DNA of 51,747 nt from Bacillota bacterium (GTDB lineage Bacteria; Bacillota; Clostridia; Christensenellales; CAG-138). Positions 33,045-41,950 of this stretch are shown piece after piece. A program made the position numbers and the translations under genes. The number at the start of each line of letters is the position of its first letter. Positions within the stretch are counted from its first letter, which is position 1. The notes under the pieces were generated by a model that had not been told where the DNA came from, ran no database searches, and saw only the letters and a list, made by a program, of their open reading frames with translations. The stretch is from contig JAEYHP010000044.1 of assembly GCA_023409435.1 (NCBI GenBank), positions 1 through 51,747 on the forward strand, written 5' to 3'.

Positions 33045-34454
33045 TTATTCCGCCTGCAGAACGGGTGCGCTCCCTTCGGGCAGAGAATCCCCAAGCGGGC
33101 GGATCATTGTGCGGTATACGGATACAAGCAAAAGCATGCACAGCGTAAAGGCAATGAGCTCCGCTATGGGAAACGCGTACCATACTGCCGAAAGCCCAAA
33201 CAGCTTCGCCAAAAGATATGCGATGGGCAAAATGGCAAGAAGCTGGCGGGTCAGGCTCATCAGCATGCTCAAAGTGCCCCTTCCCACCGCCTGAAAAAAA
33301 GTGGAGCAGGCAATGCCAATCGCCGCGCCCGGGAAGCTCAGGCTGATAATTCTAAGCGCGGGCACGCCAATGCCCAGCATATCCGGCGAGGCCTCAAACA
33401 ACCGCAGCATATCCGTGGCAAACGCCTGAAACAGCACAACGCCAAAGGTCATAATAGCCATTCCGTACAGGATTGTGGTTTTGAGCGTATCCGTCACGCG
33501 CTTTTTTTGCCGCGCGCCAAAGTTATAGGCAACTATGCTCAGCGCGGCGCCGTTTAACGCGAACACGGGCATGAACACGAACGAGTTCATCTTGAAATAT
33601 ACTCCCAACACCGATACCGCCGTAGGCGTAAAGAGTATTAGAATTTTGTTCAGCCCGAATAACATAACGGTACCAATGCACTGCATCACGATGGAGGGCG
33701 CGCCGACAGCGTAAATATCGCGCATAAAGCGCATGCTCGGCCGGAACCCGCGGATGCGCAGCTTGACCTCATGATCCTTAAAAAATATCAGGCAGAAACT
33801 TAAGAGCATGCCCACCATTTGCCCGATAACGGTAGCGATTGCAGCGCCCGCGATGCCCATGGCGGGGAAGCCCAGGTATCCGAATATCAGGATGGGGTCG
33901 AGTATGATGTTGGTTATCGCACCCGCGAGCTGCATGAGCATGGGATAGAGCGTATTGCCGGTCGCCTGGAGGATGCGTTCGCAGCCGATCTGCATAAATA
34001 TCGCAAAGCAATACGTCATGCAGATGGAAAGATAATCTACGCCCAGCGATACGATTTCCGGGTCCTCCGTGAAAAGCAGGAAAAACGGTTCCGTCAGCGT
34101 CAGCCCGAGCACGGTAAATAAAAGAGCGCTCAACACCAACAGAAACAGCCCGTTTGACGCGCCGAGGTTCGCCTCTTCATACCGGCGTTCGCCCAGGCGG
34201 CGGGATATGAACGAATTCATGCCCACGCCGGTGCCCACAGCCACGGAGATCATCAGCATCTGCATCGGGAAAGCCAAAGATACCGCCGTGAGCGCGTTTT
34301 CGCTTAGCTGTGCGACAAATATGCTGTCCACGATGTTATAGCACGCCTGTATGAACATGGAGATCATCACCGGCGCGGCCATGCCGATCAGCAGCCTGTT
34401 TACCGGCACGATTCCCATTTTGTTCGGTATCCGTATCGCTTGCGCTTGTTCCAT
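33045..34454 (-). CDS. MATE-family efflux transporter
   Basis: A 469-residue, 12-helix multidrug/toxic compound extrusion protein. The first half starts IGMAAPVMISMFIQACYNIVDSIFVAQL, and the second repeats the pattern after the central loop (GAPSIVMQCIGTVMLFGLNKIL). VGTGVGMNSFISRRLGER and ALNGAALSIVAYNFGARQ are typical of DinF/NorM-like bacterial MATE proteins. It is monocistronic between plus-strand genes. The substrate and coupling ion (Na or H) cannot be read from sequence. Confidence 0.92.
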   Translation of the reverse strand: MEQAQAIRIPNKMGIVPVNRLLIGMAAPVMISMFIQACYNIVDSIFVAQLSENALTAVSLAFPMQMLMISVAVGTGVGMNSFISRRLGERRYEEANLGASNGLFLLVLSALLFTVLGLTLTEPFFLLFTEDPEIVSLGVDYLSICMTYCFAIFMQIGCERILQATGNTLYPMLMQLAGAITNIILDPILIFGYLGFPAMGIAGAAIATVIGQMVGMLLSFCLIFFKDHEVKLRIRGFRPSMRFMRDIYAVGAPSIVMQCIGTVMLFGLNKILILFTPTAVSVLGVYFKMNSFVFMPVFALNGAALSIVAYNFGARQKKRVTDTLKTTILYGMAIMTFGVVLFQAFATDMLRLFEASPDMLGIGVPALRIISLSFPGAAIGIACSTFFQAVGRGTLSMLMSLTRQLLAILPIAYLLAKLFGLSAVWYAFPIAELIAFTLCMLLLVSVYRTMIRPLGDSLPEGSAPVLQAE

Positions 34455-34658
34455 GGTATCCCGCTTTCTTTTTGGTCGCTTAAGGAGTAATTATACCAGT
34501 AAACCAATATAAAGCAAAGCATACAGCTAATATTTGGATTGGCTGCGCGTGCTGACCCATCGGCTTCCCACAATCATTGCGTATATTCAATCGCTTTGGA
34601 AAATACTAAAACCGCTGTGCCATGGTTCAGCCTTTACATAAGACGCTGAAAGAGAACG

Positions 34659-35516
34659 ATGAAAAAGACGCTATGCCTGTTCCTGGCGGCCATCAGCATG
34701 TTTCTTTGTATGGGAACATCCGCCAGGGATGGTTATGACAACTATATAGAGGAATTTGCGGGCCGGTACGCCGCATTTGCAAAGAGGAAAAAGGAGAAAA
34801 GCTATCTGGATGTCCTCATCGTGGTCAATCTGGGGCTGGACCTGCCCAATTATAAAGCCGCGGTTCTTATTAAACACCCGGAGAGCGCCGCCGTTTTTGT
34901 AAGCAAGCACTATAAGCTGCCCTTGACATACAAGCCGGAAAACCTGGTTGCGGTGGATAGAAAATACGCGCAAAGCGGCGTAAAGCTGCGCGCGGATTGC
35001 TACCGGGCGTTTTTATCGATGGCTGAGGATATGGGAAAAGAAGGAATGCAGCTCTATATCAAGACCGGATACCGTGTGAACAGAAAACGTACCGGCGGGG
35101 ACAGCCTGTGGTATGCCTTCCCCGGACATTCCGAACATCAGACGGGCTTGGCTTTCGACCTTCGCAAGAAGAACGTTACCTATAAGACGCTGGGTGAATA
35201 CGATTATGAAAAGACCCGTGAGTATGCCTGGCTGTGCGAATATGCATACAGGTACGGGTTTGTTTTAAGTTTTCCAAAAGGCAAGACGGAACTCACCGGG
35301 TTTGGATATGAGCCGTGGCACTGGCGGTATGTGGGCAGGGAGATCGCCGCGGATATGAAGGGGAAGGGATTTTCGACGTACCAGGAATACTGGGCGACAT
35401 ATCTCATTCAGAATGTTATGCAAACGGAGGCGCAGTCTGCGGTTTTCGCATGGGAACGCAGCGCCCTGGCGCTTGATATATCTAAGAACTGCCGCCCCGG
35501 ATACATAGGGCTGTAG
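34659..35516 (+). CDS. M15-family D-alanyl-D-alanine carboxypeptidase (VanY-like)
   Basis: A 285-residue secreted zinc peptidase that trims D-Ala from peptidoglycan stem peptides. The signal peptide covers about residues 1-22 (CLFLAAISMFLCMGTSA). Zinc ligands are His160 and Asp167 in SEHQTGLAFDLR, and His221 in EPWHWRYVG, with catalytic Glu218. LPLTYKPENLVAVDRKY near 87-103 is the conserved VanY entry. No van cluster, ligase or two-component genes are adjacent, so it is likely a wall-remodelling enzyme rather than a glycopeptide resistance gene. AAAGAG lies 4 bases before the ATG. Confidence 0.93.
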   Translation: MKKTLCLFLAAISMFLCMGTSARDGYDNYIEEFAGRYAAFAKRKKEKSYLDVLIVVNLGLDLPNYKAAVLIKHPESAAVFVSKHYKLPLTYKPENLVAVDRKYAQSGVKLRADCYRAFLSMAEDMGKEGMQLYIKTGYRVNRKRTGGDSLWYAFPGHSEHQTGLAFDLRKKNVTYKTLGEYDYEKTREYAWLCEYAYRYGFVLSFPKGKTELTGFGYEPWHWRYVGREIAADMKGKGFSTYQEYWATYLIQNVMQTEAQSAVFAWERSALALDISKNCRPGYIGL

Positions 35517-35526
35517 ACCTGCGGTA

Positions 35527-35555
35527 TTGTGTTTAGGCAGGATGCGTAGTATCCT
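35527..35555 (+). promoter_or_regulatory. Weak sigma-A-type promoter before the gene at 35575
   Basis: TTGTGT (35527-35532), 17 bases, TATCCT (35550-35555). It is only 20 bases before the ATG, so the leader would be short. Confidence 0.3.
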
Positions 35556-35574
35556 TTTTTGAGGAGGATGCAAT

Positions 35575-36021
35575 ATGCTGATTTTGCTTCTGTTCGCAGT
35601 CGCTTTTACGATTGCTGTCTTGGGCGTCTTTGTGTTTTCCGTTGTACGGCTTAAGAAATCAAAGGCGCCGGTATATAAAGTCTTTGCTATCCTTACCGGC
35701 GCATATCTGTTCTGCGTGTTCGCCTTCTTTGCATGGCGGATTGGGGATGTTGCGCTGTCTCCCAAAGCGATTCCTTCCGGAGAAGGGACGCTTGTTTTTG
35801 AAGGCAGACGCTATGTTTCGGATTCCTATGACGAATATCCCTATGGGGAGGATTTAAAAAAGGTCGGTCTCGTCGCGTATTCGAGCGACTCGAAAGCGCT
35901 GGATTTTATCGGCGATCTCCTATTTCCAACAAGGCTTTACATACAAAGCAATGATGCCGAGAAAAACGTGCTCTGGGAAAGGGGTCTTATGCTCGAGGCA
36001 AAATATAAAAAAGCAGATTAA
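35575..36021 (+). CDS. Hypothetical two-TM membrane protein
   Basis: A 148-residue protein with hydrophobic segments at about residues 2-24 and 37-56, then a soluble domain of about 90 residues likely outside the cell. It contains VFEGRRYVSDSYDEYPYG and ends in LWERGLMLEAKYKKAD. GAGGAGG precedes the ATG. It is convergent with the TPR gene after 9 bases. I recognise no family. It may be co-transcribed with the VanY-like gene, 58 bases away, or use its own weak promoter. Confidence 0.7.
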   Translation: MLILLLFAVAFTIAVLGVFVFSVVRLKKSKAPVYKVFAILTGAYLFCVFAFFAWRIGDVALSPKAIPSGEGTLVFEGRRYVSDSYDEYPYGEDLKKVGLVAYSSDSKALDFIGDLLFPTRLYIQSNDAEKNVLWERGLMLEAKYKKAD

Positions 36022-36030
36022 CGCTCCATA

Positions 36031-36444
36031 TTATCCCATCGACATGTCGGCTTGCTCATCCTCTACTACATGGCCAATCCCATCCGCGCCGTATTCAATT
36101 TTATATCCGTCGCCTTTTTTCTCCTCCGGGCAGTCCGAACGGTCATAAGCCCATTTCCCTTTTGGATAGAAGCTGCCGAAAAGGTCCAGATTATGCCGCG
36201 CGGGAACGTAGGCGGGGTCGAGCGCGCATGCCGCGCGAAAATGCTTCATGGCGGCCGGATGATCGCCCTGCATTTCAAACAGCAGCCCAAACAGATTATG
36301 CGGCTCGGGCGCATGGGGAAACCGCTCCATGGCTTCCTTAATCAACGCCTCGCTTTCCTGAAATTTATTTTGCTTCACAAGCTCTTTGACCGTACCGCAA
36401 AGTACGGTCAATTCTTGCGGGGTTTCTGAGAAATTCCGTTTCAT
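36031..36444 (-). CDS. Tetratricopeptide-repeat protein
   Basis: A 137-residue protein with about two TPR units: KFQESEALIKEAMERFPHAPEPHNLFGLLFEMQGDHPAAMKHFRAACALDPAYVPARHNL. The typical A/G and P positions are visible. A C-terminal tail without TPR pattern has a charged stretch (CPEEKKGDGYKIEYG). The ATG at 36444 is chosen, with GGTGG upstream; 36456 is possible. It probably mediates protein contacts in the cytoplasm. There is no clear operon partner. Confidence 0.75.
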   Translation of the reverse strand: MKRNFSETPQELTVLCGTVKELVKQNKFQESEALIKEAMERFPHAPEPHNLFGLLFEMQGDHPAAMKHFRAACALDPAYVPARHNLDLFGSFYPKGKWAYDRSDCPEEKKGDGYKIEYGADGIGHVVEDEQADMSMG

Positions 36445-36722
36445 AGATCCCACCATCCCAATGTCGGTTATTTCCTGCCGGTCTATCGTACCTGAAAGGA
36501 TAGCAGAAAAGAAATCAAGGCTGTGTCAATTTCACAGGGCGGGGCGTCAAGAAAACGGCAAGACCGGCATTGCAATATGTCGAAAGTGCGGCGCATTTTT
36601 ACAGATGCGGAAGATGCTTGCAGGAAAACTCTTCCTTGATATGCCTTTTACAGGACTGGCGGTTCGGTTTTGATTTGGATATCCCGATGTATGATTCGTG
36701 AATGAAAAAACGAGGTATCCAG

Positions 36723-39164
36723 ATGAATCGAATAAACTTCAAAACCCGGCTGCGGAGATTATACATCCGTATTCCCCTGCAACTGATCCTGCTTCTGATG
36801 TCCATACTCGCCGCGGTGGCGGTTGTAGCCGTACTCATCCTTTCCAATTCCACATTGAACCGCGCGAAAGAAACACTTTCCGGCATAACGAGGAATAACG
36901 CGACGCTGGCGGGCGAATTTTTCCTTGGCGTGGATACCAAGGCGAAAACGCTGGCACAGACGTTCAACATACTCCGTACGGACGCAAAAAGCGCATGGCA
37001 GGCCGAGGATTCCATTGAGAAGCTGCTGCGCGAAACGCTCAAGGAAGAACGGATATTTTCCGCCTACGCTGCCTTTGAACCCGACCGGTTTTTGCCGGAT
37101 ACGCCCAAGGGGCTTTCCATCCGCGTCTCCCGCGATGGAGACCGGCAGATAACCGAGGCATTCAATAATTTTGCGACATACGGCATGTTGGACTATTACA
37201 CGGCATGCGCAGGGTCAAAGGCCCCTTATATTACGGAACCCTACCAGTATGAGGTGAAAAAGAACGAAAACGTACTGATATTAAGCATAAGCGAGCCAAT
37301 CTTGGACGCAGACGGCAACTTTTTGGGCGTTGCGGTGCTGGACGTATTGGCGGAATCGGTGGACGGCCTCGCATATGACAACGGCGGCTACGCCTCCTCG
37401 TACGGGTACTTGATTACGGAAAAGGGCGCCTATCTTGCGCATACAAAGGATAAGGCGCTGCTTGGCGCTTCGCTGCTCAAAAGCGGGGAGACCGGGGCTG
37501 TAGAAATGGCCCTGGCAGCCAGCGGCAAGGATGAAGTGCTGCTTGATCAATATAGGGATGCAAACGGCAAGCCGCTCTACCTCTTTGTGCATCCCATGCA
37601 GGTGCCGGGCATGGGGCAGAATATCGCAAGCGTGCTGGTGGTGGAGCAGGAAGAGCCTTCGGCACAGGTTTTAAAAGAGTTTCAAAGCATGCCTTGGCTG
37701 CTGATTGGGGGCGTCCTGTGCTTCGGGGTGGGCGTTTCGTTCCTGCTGCGGCGCGCATTGAGCCCAATCGGGAAAATCGTGCGCTTTTCCGGGCAGCTGA
37801 TGGAGGGTGAGTTAAGCGGCGAGCTTTCCATACGCAGCAACGATGAGCTGATGGACCTTTCCGCCGCTGTAACCGGCATACGGGATACGGTAAAAGCGCT
37901 GCTGGAGGAAACCGGCGCGCTGACAGCGGCAGCGTCGGAAGGGCAGCTTTCCGTCCGCGCGGACGCCGGGCGGCATCAGGGCGCATACAGGGCGCTTGTG
38001 GAGGGCGTCAACAATACGGTGGACGCGCTGACCGGGCCGATCATGCAGGTAAGGCATATGCTGCAGGAACTGTCCCAGGGCAATCTGAATGAGCGCCTCG
38101 AAGGGGAGTACGCCGGGGAATTTGCCGCCATACAAAGCTCCCTCAACGGCGCCATGGAAACGATAGGCGGCTATATTGAGGAGATTTCAAGGACGCTTCA
38201 GCATATTTCGGAAGGCGACCTTACGCGGGAGATCAGAAGCGACTACGCCGGGGAATTCGTTGTGCTCAAAAACTCCATCAACCGCATCACGCGCTCCATG
38301 AACGACGTTTTAAGCCGCATCAGCATTGCGGCGGAGCAGGCGGCTGCGGGGACCCGGCAGGTATCCCAGGGTAGCCAGACCGTTTCGGAAGGCGCAGCCA
38401 GGCAGGCGGACGCGATATCCGAGCTGACTTCCGTCATGGTTGAGGTCGCCGCGCAGACCAGCGAGAACGCCGCGCGCGCGGGCAGCGCCGACAGACTTTC
38501 GCTTGCGGCCATAGAAAGCGCCCAAAAAGGCAACGGGCAGATGAAGAGCACGCAGGCAGCCATGAACGAGATTTCGGAAGCGTGCGGGGATGTCTCCCGC
38601 ATCATACATGTGATAGATGAAATTGCGTTCCAGACCAATCTGCTGGCATTGAACGCCTCTGTGGAGGCGGCGCATGCCGGGAAATACGGGCGCGGGTTCG
38701 CCGTGGTAGCGGAGGAGGTAAGGAACCTTGCCAGCCGCAGCGCGCGGGCGGCGCAGGAAACCAAGAATATGATAGAAAAGGCGATGCGAAAGGCGCAGGC
38801 CGGCGGAGACAGCCTGTATACGACCGCCGAGGCTCTTTCGGATATGGTAAAAAGCATCGAACAGGAGGCCGGGCTGATCGGGAAGATTTCCGTAGCCTCC
38901 GGCGAACAGGCGGCTGGCATTGGGCAGGTGGAGCGCAGCGTGGAGCAGCTTTCCCATGTGGTGCAGGCAAACTCCGCCACGGCGGAGGAAACCGCCGCGG
39001 CAAGCGAGGAGCTTTCCGGCCAGGCGGAGTTGCTTAAGGAGCTCGTCGGCCAATTCCGGCTTCGTGAAGGGGACATGGGCGCTTGGGACGAAGAGCCGGA
39101 GCGGGAGGAAGAGGATGTTTCCGAAGAAGCGGGCCCGGATACGCCCGACATTATATTGGGTTAA
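36723..39164 (+). CDS. Methyl-accepting chemotaxis protein with dCache sensor and tandem HAMP units
   Basis: An 813-residue receptor. TM1 is at about residues 15-42, the extracytoplasmic dCache_1-like sensor at about 45-305 (ITEAFNNFATYGMLDYY and KAPYITEPYQYE), and TM2 at about 325-343. A canonical HAMP (ALSPIGKIVRFSG) is followed by three more HAMP-like units, each with a GxL or GDL core (ASEGQLSVRADAG, LSQGNLNERLEG, ISEGDLTREIRS), ending near 530. The signalling hairpin tip is EIAFQTNLLALNASVEAAHAG, then GRGFAVVAEEVRNLA. The cytoplasmic end carries an acidic tail (EPEREEEDVSEE) and no pentapeptide tether. The ATG at 36723 has GAGGT upstream and is preferred to 36702. It is not linked to cheW at 1.1 kb but probably uses it. 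Confidence 0.94.
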   Translation: MNRINFKTRLRRLYIRIPLQLILLLMSILAAVAVVAVLILSNSTLNRAKETLSGITRNNATLAGEFFLGVDTKAKTLAQTFNILRTDAKSAWQAEDSIEKLLRETLKEERIFSAYAAFEPDRFLPDTPKGLSIRVSRDGDRQITEAFNNFATYGMLDYYTACAGSKAPYITEPYQYEVKKNENVLILSISEPILDADGNFLGVAVLDVLAESVDGLAYDNGGYASSYGYLITEKGAYLAHTKDKALLGASLLKSGETGAVEMALAASGKDEVLLDQYRDANGKPLYLFVHPMQVPGMGQNIASVLVVEQEEPSAQVLKEFQSMPWLLIGGVLCFGVGVSFLLRRALSPIGKIVRFSGQLMEGELSGELSIRSNDELMDLSAAVTGIRDTVKALLEETGALTAAASEGQLSVRADAGRHQGAYRALVEGVNNTVDALTGPIMQVRHMLQELSQGNLNERLEGEYAGEFAAIQSSLNGAMETIGGYIEEISRTLQHISEGDLTREIRSDYAGEFVVLKNSINRITRSMNDVLSRISIAAEQAAAGTRQVSQGSQTVSEGAARQADAISELTSVMVEVAAQTSENAARAGSADRLSLAAIESAQKGNGQMKSTQAAMNEISEACGDVSRIIHVIDEIAFQTNLLALNASVEAAHAGKYGRGFAVVAEEVRNLASRSARAAQETKNMIEKAMRKAQAGGDSLYTTAEALSDMVKSIEQEAGLIGKISVASGEQAAGIGQVERSVEQLSHVVQANSATAEETAAASEELSGQAELLKELVGQFRLREGDMGAWDEEPEREEEDVSEEAGPDTPDIILG

Positions 39165-39222
39165 AGAAAAAAGGGCAATGGTTTCAGCCATTACCCGCAG
39201 CGTGTCGATAAATCTCGTCGTC

Positions 39223-39312
39223 TGTCATTCTGAGCCGAAGGCGAAGAATCTGGCTTCCGTTATACACCCCAATATAGGCACTTCAAGATCCTTCGCTTTG
39301 CTCAGGATGACA
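39223..39312. repeat. Interspersed palindromic repeat element
   Basis: TGTCATTCTGAGCCGAAG at 39223 with its imperfect complement CTTTGCTCAGGATGACA ending at 39312, arms of about 27 bases around a 34-base centre. The pattern GTCATTCTGAG ... AAGAATCT and its mirror AGATCCTTCGC ... GATGAC is a widespread small interspersed repeat that I recall from many bacterial genomes. It lies after the receptor gene. Only one copy is in this window. Confidence 0.7.
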
Positions 39313-39340
39313 GGAAAGAGACTTTGTTGATGAGGTGAAC

Positions 39341-39367
39341 AGGCGGGCAGTGCCCGCCTGTCTTTTC
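39341..39367 (+). terminator. Terminator after the receptor gene
   Basis: An 8-bp perfect stem AGGCGGGC / GCCCGCCT with an AGT loop, followed by GTCTTTTC. It lies 15 bases from the end of the convergent patB-like gene, so it may insulate both. Confidence 0.65.
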
Positions 39368-39381
39368 ATTGTATTAATGGA

Positions 39382-40563
39382 TTACCGCGCCCGTTCCTCC
39401 AGCGCCCGGGCAAGCCGTTTGAGCGCTTCTTCCAATGTGGCGCGCGGGCAGGCGATGTTGATGCGCTGGAAGCCTTCGCCGCCGTCCCCGAACATTTCGC
39501 CCGCGTCCAGCCAAAGCCCGGCCTTGTATACGACTAAATCGTCCAAGGTCTTCCCGGAAAGCCCAAGCGAACGAAAATCGAGCCAAATAAGGTACGTGCC
39601 CTCCGGTTCCACCAGACGCACGCCGGGCATATGAAGGGCGATATATTCCCGCGCAAACAGAAGGTTTTGCAGCAGGTATGTCCTGAGCTCGTCCAGCCAC
39701 GGCCCGCCTTGCTCATAGGCGGCGCGGCAGGCGTCCAGACCCATGACATTGGGCTGGCTGTAGCCCGCGCGCGTAAGCTCCTGCCTAAACCGCCGTCTCA
39801 ATTCCCGATCCGGGATAAATATGTTGGATATCTGTAGCGACGCTAAATTGAATGTCTTACTTGGCGCGGTGCAGGTGATGCTGTTCGCGGCAAAACGCGC
39901 ATCCAGGTCCGCAAATACGGTGTGCGGATGGCCGGGGTAGCTGAAGTCCGCATGGATCTCATCCGAAATCACCAGCACGTTGTGCCTAAGACAGATTTCG
40001 CCCAGTTGGATCAGCTCCTCGCGCGTCCACACCCGGCCTACGGGGTTGTGCGGGGAACACAGGATAAAGAGCTTCACCTGGTTTTCTGTAATCTTGCGCT
40101 CAAAATCCGCAAAATCGATGGAATAGCGTCCGCCCTCGTAGATGAGCTCGTTTTTGACGAGCCTGCGGGCGTTTGCCTCTATGGTTTCCGTGAACGGATA
40201 GTAGACGGGCGGCTGTATGAGCACGGCGTCCCCGCGTTCCGTAAACGCGCGCACAGCGGTGCTAATGGCAAATACGACGCCGGGCGTCTTTATGATCCAC
40301 TCCGTCCGGGTCTCCCATTGGAACCGATTGAAGAACCAGTTCTGCACGGCGGAATAGTAGGCGTCCCGGCCGTCGGTATAGCCGAATATGCCGTGCTGCG
40401 CGCGGGCGGTCAGCGCCTCGATAACCGCGGGCGGCGCCTTGAAATCCATATCCGCCACCCAAAGCGGCAGGATATCCGCAGGCTTGTTGCGCCTTACGGC
40501 AAAATCGTATTTGAGAGAATCGGTATCCCTGCGGTCGATGCGTTCGTCAAAGTTAAACGGCAA
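39382..40563 (-). CDS. patB: MalY/PatB-family PLP aminotransferase (cystathionine beta-lyase)
   Basis: A 393-residue fold-type I PLP enzyme that splits cystathionine or cysteine conjugates to pyruvate, ammonia and a thiol. Recognisable: PLWVADMDF, GIFGYTDG, the PLP-binding SPHNPVGRVW and ISDEIHADF, and the Schiff-base Lys in TAPSKTFNLASLQ. The start is TTG at 40561-40563 (PFNFDERIDRR after the initiator), preceded by AGGAGG, which matches the family start; the open frame to 40593 overlaps the metC-like stop. It is translated from the same message as the upstream metC-like gene (stop at 40565, one base gap). Confidence 0.9.
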   Translation of the reverse strand: MPFNFDERIDRRDTDSLKYDFAVRRNKPADILPLWVADMDFKAPPAVIEALTARAQHGIFGYTDGRDAYYSAVQNWFFNRFQWETRTEWIIKTPGVVFAISTAVRAFTERGDAVLIQPPVYYPFTETIEANARRLVKNELIYEGGRYSIDFADFERKITENQVKLFILCSPHNPVGRVWTREELIQLGEICLRHNVLVISDEIHADFSYPGHPHTVFADLDARFAANSITCTAPSKTFNLASLQISNIFIPDRELRRRFRQELTRAGYSQPNVMGLDACRAAYEQGGPWLDELRTYLLQNLLFAREYIALHMPGVRLVEPEGTYLIWLDFRSLGLSGKTLDDLVVYKAGLWLDAGEMFGDGGEGFQRINIACPRATLEEALKRLARALEERAR

Positions 40564-40564
40564 T

Positions 40565-41707
40565 TTACGCTTCCTCCTCCATGGCCTGGGCAAGATCGGC
40601 TATGATATCCTTCGCGCTCTCCAGCCCCACGGAAAGGCGCAGCAGGCAATCGTCTATTCCCTTGCGGATGCGCTCCTCTTCCGGTACGTCGGCGTGCGTC
40701 TGCAGCATCGGGTAGGTGATGAGCGACTCCACGCCGCCCAGGCTTTCCGCATACTTTATAAGCTTGACCCTCTCCAGCACTCGGCGGGCAAGGGAGGCGC
40801 TTTTGACGGAAAAAGAGATCATTGCGCCAAAGCCGGTGGCTTGGCGGCGGGAAATCTCATAGCCGGGATGGTTCTCTAATCCTGCATAGTATACATGCTT
40901 TACGCCGCTCTGCGCAAGCAGCCAGGAAGCTACCGCGTGCGCATTTTCCTGCTGGCGCTCCATGCGCACGGCCAATGTCTTGATTCCCCGGGTAATCAGG
41001 AAGCTGTCAAACGGCGAAAGGCAGGGTCCCACCGTCTTGTATAAAAACCGCAGGCGCTCGCTTAAGTCCGTGTCGTTTACCACCAGGAACCCGGCGAGCG
41101 TGTCGTTGTGGCCGCCCAGGTACTTCGTGCCGCTGTGGGTCACGATATCCGCGCCCAAAGCGAGCGGCTGCTGGAAGTACGGCGTCAAAAACGTGTTGTC
41201 CACGATCAAATAAATGCCTCTGGGTTTCGTAAGCGCCGCCACCGCCGCGATATCCGTCACCTGCATCATGGGGTTGGTGGGGGTTTCAATAAATATCGCC
41301 TTTGTGTTGGGACGGATACGCGCCTGGAGCGCGCCAATGTCGCCGGTATCGCACAGCTCGCAAAGCATGCCGTTCTTTTGGGATATGGTGCGGAACAGGC
41401 GGATGGAACCGCCGTAGAGATCGTCGGAAGCCAATATATGGTCGCCGGGACGGAAAAGCTCCATCAGCAGGGAGATTGCCGCCATGCCGCTCGAAAATGC
41501 CAGCGCGTCCGTGCCGCGTTCCAGCGCGGCCACGGTCTTTTCCAGGTGCTCGCGCGTGGGATTCTGCACGCGGGCGTAGTCATAACCGGTGCTTTGCCCT
41601 ACGCCGGGGTGGGCAAACGTCGCGGTCTGGTATATGGGCACGGTGATGGCGCCGCTCCCCTCATATACCGTATCGTCCCCGTGAATACATAGCGTTTCCA
41701 GGTCCAT
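40565..41707 (-). CDS. Cystathionine gamma-synthase/beta-lyase family PLP enzyme
   Basis: A 380-residue member of the Cys/Met metabolism PLP enzymes. Motifs: PIYQTATFAHPG, GYDYARVQNPTR, the phosphate-binding SSGMAAI, ETPTNP, VDNTFLTPY and the Schiff-base Lys in THSGTKYLGGHNDT. It could act as cystathionine gamma-synthase (MetB), beta-lyase (MetC) or homocysteine-gamma-lyase (MccB); sequence alone does not decide, but pairing with patB and cysK suggests reverse transsulfuration or cysteine recycling. AAGGAG precedes the ATG. It is divergent from cysK, with about 240 bases between the starts. Confidence 0.9.
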   Translation of the reverse strand: MDLETLCIHGDDTVYEGSGAITVPIYQTATFAHPGVGQSTGYDYARVQNPTREHLEKTVAALERGTDALAFSSGMAAISLLMELFRPGDHILASDDLYGGSIRLFRTISQKNGMLCELCDTGDIGALQARIRPNTKAIFIETPTNPMMQVTDIAAVAALTKPRGIYLIVDNTFLTPYFQQPLALGADIVTHSGTKYLGGHNDTLAGFLVVNDTDLSERLRFLYKTVGPCLSPFDSFLITRGIKTLAVRMERQQENAHAVASWLLAQSGVKHVYYAGLENHPGYEISRRQATGFGAMISFSVKSASLARRVLERVKLIKYAESLGGVESLITYPMLQTHADVPEEERIRKGIDDCLLRLSVGLESAKDIIADLAQAMEEEA

Positions 41708-41869
41708 TCCAGTGCTCCTTCCGTCCGCCTCCTTCGGGATTTCTGCGAAATTCCTTCATAAGAAAACAGACAAACCATACTATTAGAATATGGATTTATG
41801 ATAAAAAACTCGGGCGGGCATGTCAATAGAGGACTTGGCGGTTTATTTTATAAAATATAGAAAAAATAC

Positions 41870-41898
41870 TTGACAGGGAGGAACATTAGCGGTATGTT
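41870..41898 (+). promoter_or_regulatory. Sigma-A promoter of cysK
   Basis: A perfect TTGACA at 41870-41875, 17 bases, TATGTT at 41893-41898; transcription would start near 41905. The leader to the ATG is about 45 bases. Confidence 0.75.
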
Positions 41899-41903
41899 GT
41901 GTA

Positions 41904-41928
41904 TAACATAGTTATCAGATAGGAAATA
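41904..41928 (+). promoter_or_regulatory. Possible CymR/Rrf2-type operator downstream of the cysK promoter
   Basis: Includes TAACATAGTTAT followed by ATAGGAAATA. The inverted repeat ATAAC-ATA-GTTAT and the ATAGGAA end resemble the cysteine-metabolism repressor CymR site (TAA ... ATMGGAATT, from memory). It covers the predicted transcription start, a typical repressor position. A match of this type is suggestive only. Confidence 0.35.
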
Positions 41929-41950
41929 ATGATTTTAAGGAGGAGCTCAT

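Noticed and set aside
34659..35516. Vancomycin resistance locus
   Set aside because: Only a VanY-like carboxypeptidase is present; no ligase, dehydrogenase or dipeptidase genes.
38243..39191. Long minus-strand frames within the receptor gene
   Set aside because: Shadows of the plus-strand signalling domain, which is unmistakable.
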